Below are positions 11,741 to 24,328 of a stretch of DNA of 64,000 nt, piece after piece. The notes beneath the pieces were generated by a model, which made no database searches, was not told the origin of the DNA, and saw nothing but the letters and a program-made list of their open reading frames with translations. The stretch covers positions 124,001 through 188,000 of the forward strand of contig MOWL01000025.1 in NCBI GenBank assembly GCA_002110485.1, read 5' to 3'. This stretch comes from Emergomyces orientalis (taxonomy: Eukaryota > Ascomycota > Eurotiomycetes > Onygenales > Ajellomycetaceae). The first letter of the stretch is position 1. The number at the start of each line of letters is the position of its first letter. The position numbers were made by a program, and so were the translations under genes.

Positions 11741-12420
11741 GAATTTTTACCTTTCTTTTCGTTACTATTATTATCATTATTATTTTGGTTTATTTCTGAT
11801 CTTCTTTCCCGTCTACAACGCCTGAGCAGATTTTGAAGCCTGGAGTTGGGTTCTTTGATTCTATTGCTCTTTTCAGTTTGTAAAAAGTATGTTATCCACC
11901 ATGTTTTTACTTTCTGCGTGTGAGTATCTATATGTTTTATTTTACCAACAGTTCTGGGACATGTTCCTTATCTATTTTGGCTAACCTTGTTCTTTCTCCT
12001 TTTCTAGTCCATTCTTGGTTTCATATTATTTATTCGTGTCCTGTGTATAACTATGTGTCATTTCAAGTTATTGCAGATTGTAACTCTGCGTTGGCTGTCT
12101 TTGTTGGTTTCTTTGTTTTATTTCTCTCTGGTGGACAGACCACTCCACCCCAGTATTCAGCTTCTGTTTGCTTTTTGGACCTTTTGGAAGCAGGCCTTGT
12201 GACAAAGTTTGGATACGAATCGAAAGCCTGAAACCATTGTTTTATTTCTTTCATGGATTTCATTTAGCAATGACATTATCTTCAATCTTTTGATACAAGG
12301 GAAGAGGCTATGACAACCTTTTGGAAAAAGGTTTCTGTAGCTGAACTAGAGGAGAGGAGATGGTGAGAGGAAGACTCATCGCCTCGGGGTTCTGTTCTTG
12401 ATCATAGTCTATCTTCTATT

Positions 12421-12446
12421 GTACACGTACAATACAGTACATGTAC
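12421..12446. repeat. GTAC-rich palindromic cluster
   Basis: Four GTAC tetramers in 26 bp, including the 14-mer TACAGTACATGTAC, which occurs again at 28358-28371. It could be a repeated transcription-factor site or a small repeat fragment. Confidence 0.5.
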
Positions 12447-13449
12447 AACTTCCTCAGCTCGGTTCTATTTTAGTTCGTTTATCCATAGCCCCACCGGACC
12501 CATACGTCAATATAAAAACCTCGGGGCATACATGTTCCCACCCTAGCATTTAAACAGCCCTATAAGCATCGTTGTGCAACGAGAAGTCTCTCTTTGTCAG
12601 ACTGGTGGTTCGTCTGAACGTTCCAAAAAATTATGAGCTACCTCGCAAGGCATTGCATGTTACCTATGGTTGGCTTGAACCTCCAATGCCATTTACTGAA
12701 CAATCCATCCACCATCAATGCGGATGGCTCGAATTGTCTGCTAAGAAACGTAGCCAACTCTAGCTAAGGCCTTATGGGACATGAGCAGTGGTGCATCCCG
12801 TATAAAATCCATTGCTCTTCACATGCTGAATTTCGAGCTTTGCAATAACAAAATTGAATTCATCCATGGATGCGTGGTGGGACCGAGTTATTGGCTGATA
12901 GTTTGAGTTTCCAACCTCAACAATGTCAGCAAAACGTCAAGCCAGTTTGTAACTCATGATTCGTGTAGCAATACACAGCGGACCGAGCAATCACTACTGA
13001 AAGAAACTGACAAAGCTTCAAGTTTGGATCGACACGCTTCTTTCTGGAGCAAAACAATGTTGACAACCCGTTTGATTACTTCCCAGGTATTACCATGCCA
13101 ATGATTCTTCGAACTTGCTTCCTCTGCGGATGCTAGTGCAATTAGTCTCCGAACTGAAGCTGATATCTGTACAGGCTCGCTTCATGAATAAAATTAAGCC
13201 AGGGCCCAAAATTGGGTCCCAATGCCCGTTTGATGGGTTGATGTATCAGTGATGTTCCTGACTGCAACTGGTCGCAAAGCACATTCAGGATAAATGGCCT
13301 TGCGAAATCGGTTTGTGCGTACACATTCGCCGAAGCCTCTTGCTGATATGGTACCGCGCATCGCCAGAAATTGAATTCATTCACAATCTTGTGTTGAGTA
13401 GATGATAAAGCCAAGTAATTCAGAATCTGTGAGGTTGGTTAATATAGCG

Positions 13450-13593
13450 TATTTCACCACGACCTCGATAATTTTACACACGGAGTTTCCTTAGTGTGTT
13501 TGTCTTGTTTGTCATTGAGGTACTCTCCCATACTAAATTAGTGCAGTGGTACAAAGTGATCAAGGTCGTGGTGTGATCAATTCGTCTTAACAA
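13450..13593. mobile_element. Small MITE-like element, diverged copy
   Basis: CACCACGACCT at 13456-13466 is matched by its reverse complement AGGTCGTGGTG at 13563-13573. The interior shares CATACTAAATT and flanking sequence with the element at 28331-28492, including the sequence running into AGGTCG. The right end (ATCAATTCGTC) resembles the GAATTCGCC end of that element. It reads as a degraded second member of the same non-coding family. Confidence 0.45.
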
Positions 13594-15398
13594 ACTTCGG
13601 GGCACAGCCCAAATAAGAAATGGGCGAATAACCATCGGATCGGGAAATATATGTTTGAATGGCCCTTTATACGGCGATGCCGCAGTAGTATAATCAAACG
13701 TCGGGAAAAGAGACACATAACTTGAAGCACAAGCTGTCCGACTCTGGCATGGTTCTTAGCGGCTTAATAGGAAGCCATCAACAAACGCCAGAAGCACGAC
13801 ACAAATTTCTTGGGCGTTGCACCTGGAATGGCCATATAAATGCTACTTTCAGTGCTCTCCATTGCCCTCCCATTTAGTGATACCCTCACCATTGACAAAC
13901 CACATTTTCATTCACCTGGTAAGGCAGCTATATCTCTTTTGACTGGCTCGTTCGTGTGAAGAGCCACCCGTCGCTGCACTCCCACTGGTTCGCCTCGCTA
14001 GGTCAGCACTCATATCGACCATATCATGATATCGAAATTCATGTTCTCAAAACGGGAGAATGAGGGCGATGAGCCCATCTATTATCACTGATTACGTATT
14101 GCTGAAAATATTTCTTCATATTGTTTTGTTGGTTTACACTCGGGCACGCGATGAAGACCGGCATGTTGAAACCTCAATTCTAAATATGAAAGCGTTAGTT
14201 AACCAGTAAGGTGCTGCGACCAAAAGGATTGTTGGTTAGTGGATACCTACGCATCCTGGCCTGTGAGCTTGTCCAACAAACGGAGAGAGACTTGGGCCCT
14301 CGCATTCTATATTATGTGGCGTTTTCTTGAGGCTTCCTCAGCGCTCATATTTTGAATGTTCTGCCCTCGCAGATTTCAAATTCTTCTGCGTAACAACCGC
14401 CCGGTGACACCATGGCAGACCGAAGAAGCCCTACTTTGAGGCATCTGTCTGGGATGCCATTCGTTAAACTTGAAGATATATGCTAAAGCAACGAAGAGAG
14501 AGAGGGCTTCAGATTGACCTTCTGATACCCCATCCTCGCCCAGTTTTGACTGGCTCCCATTATTTGCGAGATGCCCGAAACGTGCCCACCCCGCCCTACC
14601 CATGCCGCAAAAGAACCACCAAGGGTGCCGTGCCCCTCGCCATTCTGACTTGTCTCTCCTGCTGTGCGACATTACATAGTAGCGCATCCCTTTCATGTCC
14701 ATATCGCTTTGCCCCAAGTTCAGGCCCACCGATTCGCTTCTGAGGTTTACGTACATAGACATATTCCACGTTTCTGCCGATGCTGTCAATGATGTAACAC
14801 GGAAAGTCCCGAAAACATGAAGTTTCCGTGCGTTTGGTGATTTTCGACATGTGGAACAGGGGCGATCACCTGCGCACAGCCCATTCAAACCGTCGTGCTT
14901 CATATGTCAAGCCCATTGAATATACGCCTCAATTCCAAAGCTCGTCTGTCTCTGATCATTAATGATCTGCACGCATGAGGAAGTTCGGCGCCGTGTATCT
15001 TTCATTCAACCTGCGGTAGTGGCCCGACAGCTTCTCCAATTCCCCGCTAGTAATCAACCGCCATCTGTGCTCTCGTAGAGCTCTTGTGGGGCGAAGAAAG
15101 TTGCCACAGCTTATTTATATTTACTACCCTCCATTATGGATTTGGTATTTGGAAATCGGAAGGTCACCTTATCGCGGGATGCGCTTATGTGATTGAATGA
15201 CACATCAACCAACTGGCGAGGTGCCCCGTGAAACTATATACTGAAGTTGCACTCGCCCGTCTATTTGAATGGGCGGTCTCCACTTATATATGGTATGTAG
15301 CCTGCCGGAAATCAGGCTACTCTCTTCCGCCACGAGCACATAGTCTCTATCTACACTCACCCTAGACACTCAAACCGCAACTTGAAACAGTAGAAAAT

Positions 15399-17126
15399 AT
15401 GGCCCAGAATAAGACGACAGATGTTGCCGCTCCCATCCAAATTGACGTGAATCCTTTTAGGGTGTCAGACATCTGGCTGAAGCTAAGAATAATCTCATAG
15501 GACACCATTGCCGATGGGGACTCCGCATATGAAGAGTCGTGAGTCTGCTCAAGAAAAAGGGTCCGTCTCAATTCCCCTTTACCAATAACTGAGACATTCT
15601 TGCATTTTCCGTTAACGGGATATATAGTACCACGTATGAGACGTCAATCGGCTCAAGTGTATTGAACTATAAATAAGTCCACCCCCAAATATCGCCACAT
15701 CTCGATGGGCTAATGCCATCCATATACGAGGTGCGAAATCATTCGATTTGGCCTTTACAACGATACCCAAAGGCTAAAATCCATTTGCGGCCACCAGAAC
15801 GGGTCGTAGATACCACTCGTTCCACGAAGGAGCATATGTTCTGGTTTGTACCGCTGAGTGGAAAATTACGACCAACCAGCTAAACTTCCATGGTAGCCAA
15901 AAGACGAGGCGGAACAGAGCCGTATGGATCTGGTGAAATAGCCCCCTTGAATAGCACGCTTTTGTATTAATTTGAACCTCGAAAGGGCTAAATCCCTCTA
16001 TAGGAGCATCACATCTATCGCATGGTTCTCAACGGAGAGCTCTACCATGCCACTATCAAACGGAACCCGAAACGCGTCCTTGATTTCGGAACGGGAAATG
16101 GAAACTGGGCAGTCGATTTTGCAGAGTCAGTGCAACCAATCATGTCTCTCAAAAAGTACAGTATGTTTTGGATCTAAGAGCTAATATTTCGGATGCAGCC
16201 AACATCCTGAATCTGAGGTTATCGGTTGGTGGTATCTCTGCTTGTCTTTAACAACGGGAATATAACTATTGATTAAACCGAAATCTCGTAGGGTGTGACC
16301 TGAGCCCGATTCAGCCAAAATGGTAGACCACCATTGACCCTTTTCAACAAGAGTATATGCTAATTAAATACCACATGGCTCCACTGAATTATTCATTTGA
16401 AATCAATGACATCGAAAACAGTGGTTGTATAAACCCTCAGAAGCATTTACCTTTATTCATAGCCATGGCATGGCCAGTTCAATCAAGGACTTCAATAAAT
16501 TATTCGCACAAGCCTTCCAGCATCTGCAACCAGGAGGTTACCTTGAAATGCAGAGTTTCGAAGTGGAGTTTTATTCAGACGATGATACGTTGAAAAATCG
16601 CAGAATGCCTTGCAGTGGAAGAATCTCCTGATTGAGGCGAGCAACAAGTTTGGCAAACCTCTGAATGTGGAGGGAACGTGGCGGGAGAAGATGGCTAGGG
16701 CCGGATTTGTGGGTATCAAGAATGACGAGTATAAGGTATGTAACCGGATTGTGGACAGATCAAAACAAAGGAGATCGAAACACCCAGCAGCGACGATTTT
16801 GCCCCCATTTTGTTCGCTACCACCAACCAAATTTGATGCAAAACTGGATGGAATTAAGGGAGCATGTATAATCAACTGGCCATCACTGACAGGTCCCCCT
16901 TTCCACGTGGCCAAAGGACAAGAAACTGAAAGAAATTGGTCGGTACGAGCAATTCCATTTTAACGCCGCTTTGGAAGCAGATACGCTCGCCCGCTTCGGG
17001 CGCGTACTCAAGTGGAACAAGAAGGAAATCGACATCCTCCTTGAAGATGTGAAAAATAACCTCAAGGACCGATCGAACCACATTTATGGTAAGATGCATT
17101 TCAAATACGGAAGAAAGCCAGAATAG
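15399..17126 (+). pseudogene. Decayed LaeA-like SAM-dependent methyltransferase
   Basis: The reading resembles fungal LaeA/UMTA-type methyltransferases in order: an IADGDSAYEES acidic start, GRRYHSFHEGAYV, DEAEQSRMDL, IYRMVLNGELYHA, SAM-binding motif I (RVLDFGTGNGNWA), GCDLSPIQPKW, FIHSHGMASSIKDF, QHLQPGGYLEMQ, LLIEASNKFGKPLNV and the terminal HFKYGRKPE. Several introns are still intact and in phase (for example 15447-15500, 15539-15627 and the last one ending near 16891). The gene is nonetheless broken. An in-frame TAA follows NYK near 15670 where a donor should be. A TAG follows the tryptophan of QPKW, with the expected downstream acceptor lost. One-base deletions shift the frame near 16414-16420 and near 16602. 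These enzymes are typically tied to secondary metabolism, but this copy cannot make a full protein unless the assembly is wrong. Confidence 0.85.
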
Positions 17127-17723
17127 GGGGATCGGGTCTTGTTGCGGGATTTTGGCAATTCGATTATGCTTCTTTTTTCTGTCTCGTTTCATCTCCCATC
17201 CCAGTTAGCGTAAGGCTAATCGGTTGATATGACCAAATCCTAATCTGGTCAAGTAAGTGATGAATGTATGGTGCCGAAATTTCTCCAAAAAAATCAGGTG
17301 CCAGATCTACGATCTAGACACGTGAAACGGAACGATGTAACAACAGAATAGAACGTCATATGGAGAACTTTCAAACATGCTATATTGGTTTCCAACATTG
17401 TTTCCGTCAAGCGAAAATTGACCCAACAAGTGACGCTTTCCTCGTGGATAGGTGGTATATTGTCCTATATTATAATTAATCCGAAAAAAGTAAGGCTCCG
17501 AGCTCTACCAATCTGTCCCAATGCAGGAAAAGACCCGCGCAGCTAATACGACCGTAAAAAATACGCATAGGCTCCACACTTGAAGGGGCAGAGCCTAATA
17601 TAAAAATTTGTGATTATTTAGAAAGAAATGCTCAAACAGGCGCAAAAAAATTGAGGGGTATGAGAAGATATGGCCCAGCCGCAGCAAAATTACCCAGGAA
17701 TTTATAGAAACTCGCGAGATGCT
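17127..17723. other. Intergenic between converging methyltransferase and permease
   Basis: AT-rich spacer between the 3' ends of the plus-strand methyltransferase relic and the minus-strand permease. No feature recognised. Confidence 0.4.
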
Positions 17724-19921
17724 TCACGCATGACAACCAGCGGTGGTACCGTAAGGGCCCTCAGCGTCTTCGGTTTCGACTGCCTGGAGCATATCCTTCG
17801 TACGCGGCCCGGTGTATTTCCTTAACATAATATATTAACCGCCAAATTTTGTGTATTCATATCAAGATGAAAGGAGCCAAAGTGGAAAGTCGCAACCACA
17901 TACCGTCTGGCAGATAGCCACCACCACGAAAGTGAAAATAGGGCTATGAATGCAGCCACGCCTATTGCATAATTCTTGTGCATTGTTAGAATAACTGAAT
18001 ATGATATCCTCAGCGAAGATTATCCTTACATATTCTGTGCCGTGATTGGCCTTGTAGGCGGGAAGAACAGAACCACACTAATAAATAGAACCCAAACAAT
18101 GGCGATGACATTTAAGGGAGTCCCCCACTTCCCAAGTGTGAACGGTCCTTCGATAAACCGCACTTCGTTTTTATATATTTGATGGGCTAGGATGACGGCA
18201 ATATATGATAAATCAAGCGCAGGCGCTGTGATGTTGAATATAGCTGTGGCTGTCTCTGTAGATCCAATGGCAATGCAATTTAGGCAAATGCTAAAGAAGA
18301 CTACAAACCACACGGCGTTGACAGGTGTCAACGTATAACGGTTTACTCGCGCAAAAAACCTTAAAGGGGTTAACAGATTTGCACGAATGTGAGAAACTAG
18401 TGGATATTAAATGGGAGCTCCGTACTCTGAGAAAGGAAGCGCATAGTCTCGTGCGAAAGCATACGCCATTCTGGTATCTGCGAGCATGGCGGAACAACCT
18501 GTGAAAAACTGAACAAGAATACTAAATGAGAACATTATAGTCCCACCAGTTCGGCCACCGGCATTAAGAAAAATCTGGGCGGCTGGTAGGCCAGTGGGCG
18601 AATCTAATATTTTATCCAAATCGGTTAAACAGAAGCACATCGTCACAGTTAACATCCATCCAAATACCCCTGAAACAAGGATGGCTGACTGAATAGCAAA
18701 TGGGCCTCGTATGGCAGCATCGTGAGTTTCTTCTGACATACTAAGTTGTCATTACTCTTAGCAATTGATTAAGAATATCCTATAAATGTTTACTTACTGA
18801 GTCGTCCCATCATAATCGGTCATTGTCCAAGCCACAGATATGAACCCCAAAAGGAACGAGAACCCTTTCGAATGCCATCCAGAGCCATCTGTCACGTTTG
18901 TGAAAACCCATTCGGCGGATTGTTTATTGGGGGTTAGGATCAAGAGCGCAATGCAGATACCAATTGACGCAATAACTATGATTTTTCAATGAGACGAAGA
19001 TCTTCGCCAAAGATATTGGTTCGGAAGGGGTCATACTGTTGACCGGAGCGAACCACAGCACAATTCTGTGTAAACTTTTGGTGGTTAGAGAACACACAAT
19101 ACCCATTATGCATAGTAGCGCAATGGATAGAAGGACGGTTTGAAGCGCGCTCCTATGCTACTAGTCAGTAAGAGAGCATTTGAGTTCCATCATCATGATA
19201 CAATTAAATGAGACACGCAGCACGAAGCAGGGATTGGTGATTAGAAAGTGCGCCAGAGAGTCAGAAAAGGGGGAAAGGAAAACCTACGGTGAATATGAGT
19301 ATTTTTCGTCCTCTAGGGAAGAGTTCATGCTTGCACATGCCAGTAGCATCTGGCTCACGGTGTATGCAACACTAGATACACCAGCAGTCTGCCCAAGCAG
19401 GTTGCACCAACCTTGGATCCAGGAAAAGATGGCAACTTGATTTGGAGGCACGACATGTTTTGTCACAAAATACATACCGCCCGCTGTGGGGTATGCTGAG
19501 ACAAGTTCAGCGACCGAACTGGCGATACACATTGCCATAAAAGATCCTATAAACCAGCACCATACAGCCGTAGCGGGGCCGCCAGCGGCCAAAGGTGGAC
19601 CAAAGGTTGCTGGAACAGAGCCCAGGACCCCAAGAATGGAGATCGCGTATGAAACTGTAGACCATTTTGAAAATTCTCTCCTCAGCTCCTAAGGAAATTG
19701 ATCAGAATAACTCAGCGTCTGCCGGACACAAATGGGGGTTGAGGAGCCGCTGCAAAGCCCACCTGTTTATACCCTATTCGCGCCAATAGTCTTTCATCAT
19801 CGTCCTGTATCGTAGCCATCGTCGAAGTAGCCCTGGAACCACTTTTTAGGGGTGGCTGCTTGGCCCCAGCTCCTGGTCCACAGTTTTCACTCGATTGCTG
19901 TACATCTGGAATCAGAGACAT
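17724..19921 (-). CDS. APC-family amino-acid/GABA permease, possible C-terminal lesion
   Basis: Minus-strand gene with eight coding exons. Exons 1-6 join in phase at 19921-19763, 19688-19288, 19152-19037, 18975-18798, 18740-18426 and 18359-18030. The product is a plasma-membrane transporter of the fungal GABA/choline-type amino-acid permease group. Diagnostic stretches are ERLLARIGYKQELRREFSKW before TM1, AELVSAYPTAGGMYF, WIQGWCNLLGQTAGVSS, AWTMTDYDGTTHMSEETHDA and FFSICLNCIAIGSTETATAIF. Exon 6 ends in phase 2 at AQN-AT|GTAAGG. The next exon (NYAIGVAAFIALF, TM12) needs a G supplied at the junction, but the sequence before it reads CACAAG|AAT. Canonical splicing there shifts the frame to an early stop, and reading through the donor stops at TAA (18026-18028). 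TM12 and the KYTGPRTKD tail are still recognisable down to 17724. It is either a recently damaged gene or unusually spliced. Confidence 0.85.
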
Positions 19922-22900
19922 ATTCCGTTATAGATTTCATGTAGGAAATTATGGGGTTAAAAAGTGGAAATGAAAAGATAAAAAGGGGCAAAAAAAAAAG
20001 GAAATCTCAGACAAATGCTGAGGAAAGGGTTATGTTGCCGATGCGAAATGGCACAATGGCTTTTATCAGTTTCTCAACTTACTCTTCAACTCCTAAGAGA
20101 CCCTTTTTGGCAATGGAGCGTTGGCTACGGGAACAAGCTAACAATGTTCAAACCATGCCAGGTAGCTTGAGGGTGGGACCGTGGAGACGACTTTGATGGC
20201 ATCAAACAATCCACAGGGCCAAACATTATCCCAATACTTGGTGCGATCCGGTGAGCAGTTGGACAGATTCTAATCCCTGGCAAAATTGACGATTGTATCA
20301 TAATTCCGTTGAGGCTCGGCCAGCCCACGCTAGCGGAGAGCTGCACTCAAGGTTCCTGTGAAAAAAGCAATTCAGTCTGGCTCACGATTGGAAAAAGTAT
20401 TTTGGCCGTGGACAGGGGTGGTGCTTTCTCGGGTTTTATGTATGAGTATGGAATTTTCTGCGGGCCCCTCTGGTCACCTGGTGCGTTCTTCAGACTCCGC
20501 TCCCGATATCAAACAAGAGCTGATCCACAATTGTCAACACGAAGGAAGATACAAAGTTCGCAGGTTGTGGGGTTTCAAAAGTTAGCCCCCCGGAACGACA
20601 CGTGGCTCCGCTGCTGGTGTTTCTAATGTCCATGCAAATGAAGCCATGAAATTCCAAGGAGGAGTTGAGGCTTATTGGATGACCCATGCTGTCATGCTTT
20701 CCTGCCCTATCAAAAGTCTTATACACTCTCGCGACTTTCACCCGCCATCGTTTAGAATTTCGCAACGGCGTATTAACCGCCGAAATAGGGCCATACCGGA
20801 CACGGACATGGACAAATTACCCACAAACAGGATGATGCCAGATAGTGCAGGAAGAAATATATCGCGCCTATGGGTGATTAAACGCTGCGCCCAAAGGGAA
20901 TTGCATCACCGATCACCATCCCCGATGAAGTCTAACGGTCAAGAAAAAAGAAAGAAAAAAAGAAAGAAAATAGAAGGAAAGAAAAAGTAAAATCCACTTA
21001 CCGTCATCGCCATGTGGACTATGTTTCTGTTTTAGCTCCAAGCCGTTGAAAACCTATGAGTACCACAAACCGGTCACCTCCTACAGGCCACGCTTTTGGT
21101 CCTTGAAACAGAAACCTGGCATCATTTTATCGCAGATACCCTTGATCGTTTTTCTCCTCACGCATTGATAGGCGGGACAACTGATAATCGCATTTCTGAG
21201 GAAATAATCAAAATTCAAATATTTTACTTCTTACTCCAGAATTCTCAGGGAACCACCCTTGAACCAATTGGAACTTTGATTTCTCGACTTTAGCCCATCC
21301 TCAGCAGTTTCTAGCATGTTTCTCCGCGTAAAAACTGGCAATAGGCCTTGGGCCGATGTTGAAGTGATGATCCCTGGGGTGTGGAGTCCGAATTAGCGTT
21401 CGGTTGTTTTCATGGAAACCGTTTTGTGCTCCGTATTCTTCTCAATTTCAAGCAGATAGTTACTACCGTAAGTTTTACGATTATCAAACCTGGGTGGGAT
21501 ATGCGGTGCTTATCCTCAGTATGAAATTATGTGGTAGAAAGAGTTAAATCAGCACCTTATAGGGCTTACATGACATACACATATCTTCAATGCATCGACC
21601 GAGTTATTTGCCTCTTCTTTACTTGTAGTATCCGGGGGAGTGAGGTCTTTGACTGATACCTAAAACGAAAAGGGAGCGAAAAATGGAGTAAATCTGAAAT
21701 CTTCAAATCAACGAACGCCCTGGGAGATCCAAAGGAAAAGGGGGTTTGAAATGGCGGTCAAAAAAGAAGGTGTCTCAAACCCACCCATTTGCGCAGCATA
21801 CTAATTTACCAAGGTGCCATGATTGACTCGGAGTAGCCCAGCTTCCCAACAACTTAGTCCCGTTCTTGGTTCACAGAAAAACGGTCATAACGTGCGATTG
21901 ACTTGGTCACTTCTTTCTAAGGTTCCCTGTTTGGGGTTGATGATAATGCTGGTTTTCTAGAAAAGAGAACGACTTTACCAGGTCAGAAAGGAATCTAATG
22001 TTTGCCCTTCGCCTTTTCCTCCTCTCTCTCTGTCCTATTTTTGAGAACTTGATTTTAAGCCGCTAAAATTGATTGATCAGGAGCTAGCTTAACCTCGTAT
22101 TGCAATCCATGCATTGTTACTAGAAGCGATGCGAGTCACCTTTTTGCTCTTGGGAACATTTGGTGGCATCAACCTCTGGTTCTCCATCTCCTCGGCCCAG
22201 TATTTAAATGCCGTGTTCTCCACTAGCGGGAGCAGTGCCAATGCCTACTGGAATTTTTGACAGCTAAATTTATGCCCCACCTGTACCACATAGCTTAAAT
22301 TGGGTTGTATTTATATCTTTGCACGGGAAATGCGTCATAGTGCTCAAGTCATTGAAAAATACTGAAACATTTGAGGTGAAATCAGGTTTGAACTGAAATA
22401 CCGCAATACCCCACCTCCATGAAACATGCAATGATCGATAGTGACAATTCTTTCTAGAAATTCCTAAAATGACTACCTAGAAAGTATTTAGAAGGAGAGC
22501 TTTGGTTCATCTTCAATGTCGGGAATGATAGAAAAGAAAAACATGAAAAGGTGGAGGCAAAATAAGCTCATGAACTGAACTATGGAGCCTACTGTCACAC
22601 TAAACCACAGCAGAGAGTTAACCAAAATCAACTGTGGGGCTCCTTACTTTGCACTTGAGAGATCAAGATAAGAATCGCCTGACACTTTCCAATGCTTTGG
22701 CCAATTGATCAGCGACCGCGGTTTCTGAGCCCTTCCTTTACAATGTAAATAGCCACCATTCCGCCCTTGGAACGCGCCTGTAAATCAATGTGCTATTACA
22801 AGTAGAAGGTGAAGGAATGGAAAGAATAGCAGGGTGGCCATTGATTCGGGTTGCGGAAATCTTGATGCTGAAATAAAACTAAAATGAGTTTGATCGATTT

Positions 22901-24328
22901 AGCCAGAAAGCCCAAGCCTTTCCGTTGGGCTATGGTAGATTGCAACAGGTGACCTTAGCATATCCTGCAATCATCCTAATTCGGATACGGATTCGACGCC
23001 TGAAAATATTGCTATCAGGATCCACGAATCGGATGTGAACAGTTTGTAACATGAGTGTGCCGTGTCCCCTGTTCCGAGTTCAACAAGGTTGATATGTGCA
23101 GGGGGGATTCTTTGCACGTTGAAGTTTCAACACTACTCGTCGTCATTGAACAGAAATTAATAGCCCAGGATCGTACACTCCGTAGCGGGGAAACAATCAT
23201 ATGTATTAGCGTACACCGCTTGCATGGTCATCCACATCTACGTAGAAAGGGACTGCAAATGCACAAGTGCGTTGTGCAACATCCGATTTAAAAGAACCCC
23301 ATTTCCATGTGTAAAAAGAAAACCACACTATTTGTTTCAGGAAGACGAAAGGTTGTTCCATTGAGTATTATCAAGCAACCGTAACGGGTGCGGTCGATGC
23401 CTTAGCGCTTAAAACACACACCAGTTAAACCCCATCTTTCTTTCTTCCTTCCTTTCTTTGTTGGGGGAGGGGGGGTGTATCAGAGCGAGAGGAAGGGGAT
23501 GCCTCCTGTCTTAGAGGGTTGGGCCTTATTGAAATGTTCCAGGTCGTTCGCGGCGAAAATGTGAATCTTGGCTATTCAGCTGCTGCGATTGAATAAATCA
23601 GAAAACAGCCGTTGACCGACTTCTGTATGTCGTACTCCTTCCTCGTCCTTGATATTTCAATGGCAGTTTCGCGATGCAATTTCCTTCCGTTGTTGAGCGA
23701 TCTTGTGGATCTGTGCAACAGCATTGCTTCGGCAAGAGATCATAGGCCAACTTATATGACTTTGATCAAGGTAAAAATAAAAAAAACAGGGTACAGTTGC
23801 TTAGCAATCATAATGAGTTAGTATTCCGAATCCAAGCAGGTTACGGACTACTCGCGATGGGGTTCGGGCTTTCTCTGTGACGATTCTATTAGCATTCACT
23901 TCACTAAGACGCCTACTTATGATATATAAAGGTCCAATTTTGACAAAGTATATTTTCCACGACGATGCTCTATGTTAGCTATAGACTAGTGCAATGTCCC
24001 TGTCGTTATTCAGCCTTTAGAAGCAAGGTGCTGTGGTCGGATTTCGTTTTGAAGCTCTCCAAGGTTGAGGTTGTAAGGTGAGTCATGTGATGTTGAATTC
24101 TCGGCGCAACTTAAATCCGGACATTATGGTTTCTCTGAATAACGCTAGGTGGTCAGTTTCCAGCATCGCACGAAGTAGGTCCTGCCAATATCTACACGTT
24201 GAACCTCCGCGCTTTTCTGGCCATGATATAGCAGAATAGCAATTGCGGACACCCGCGAAGCACTGTGAGAAACCCCTGTTCGTTCTCCTCTGACGAAACC
24301 GCATTTGGCGCTTTACGGGTAATGCAAA
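19922..24328. other. Gene-free interval between permease and SEC24
   Basis: About 4.4 kb between divergent genes. It contains purine-rich simple sequence (20936-20990) and a CTTT/CCTT tract followed by a G run (23436-23476). No ORF shows a recognisable domain or plausible splice-linked continuation. Promoters for both flanking genes should lie at its ends. Confidence 0.5.

Larger units (their letters stand above)
11741..15398. other. Gene-poor interval with a small MITE-like element
   Basis: After the 3' flank of the preceding gene I see no convincing gene. A weak minus-strand ORF at 14376-14903 has no recognisable domain and no matching splice context. The interval holds a GTAC-rich cluster at 12421-12446 and an inverted-repeat element near 13450-13593, both listed separately. 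Confidence 0.5.

Noticed and set aside
14376..14903. 175-codon minus-strand ORF
   Set aside because: Composition is irregular, no domain or signal is visible, and no splice signals extend it; it sits in a gene-poor region where ORFs of this size can occur by chance.
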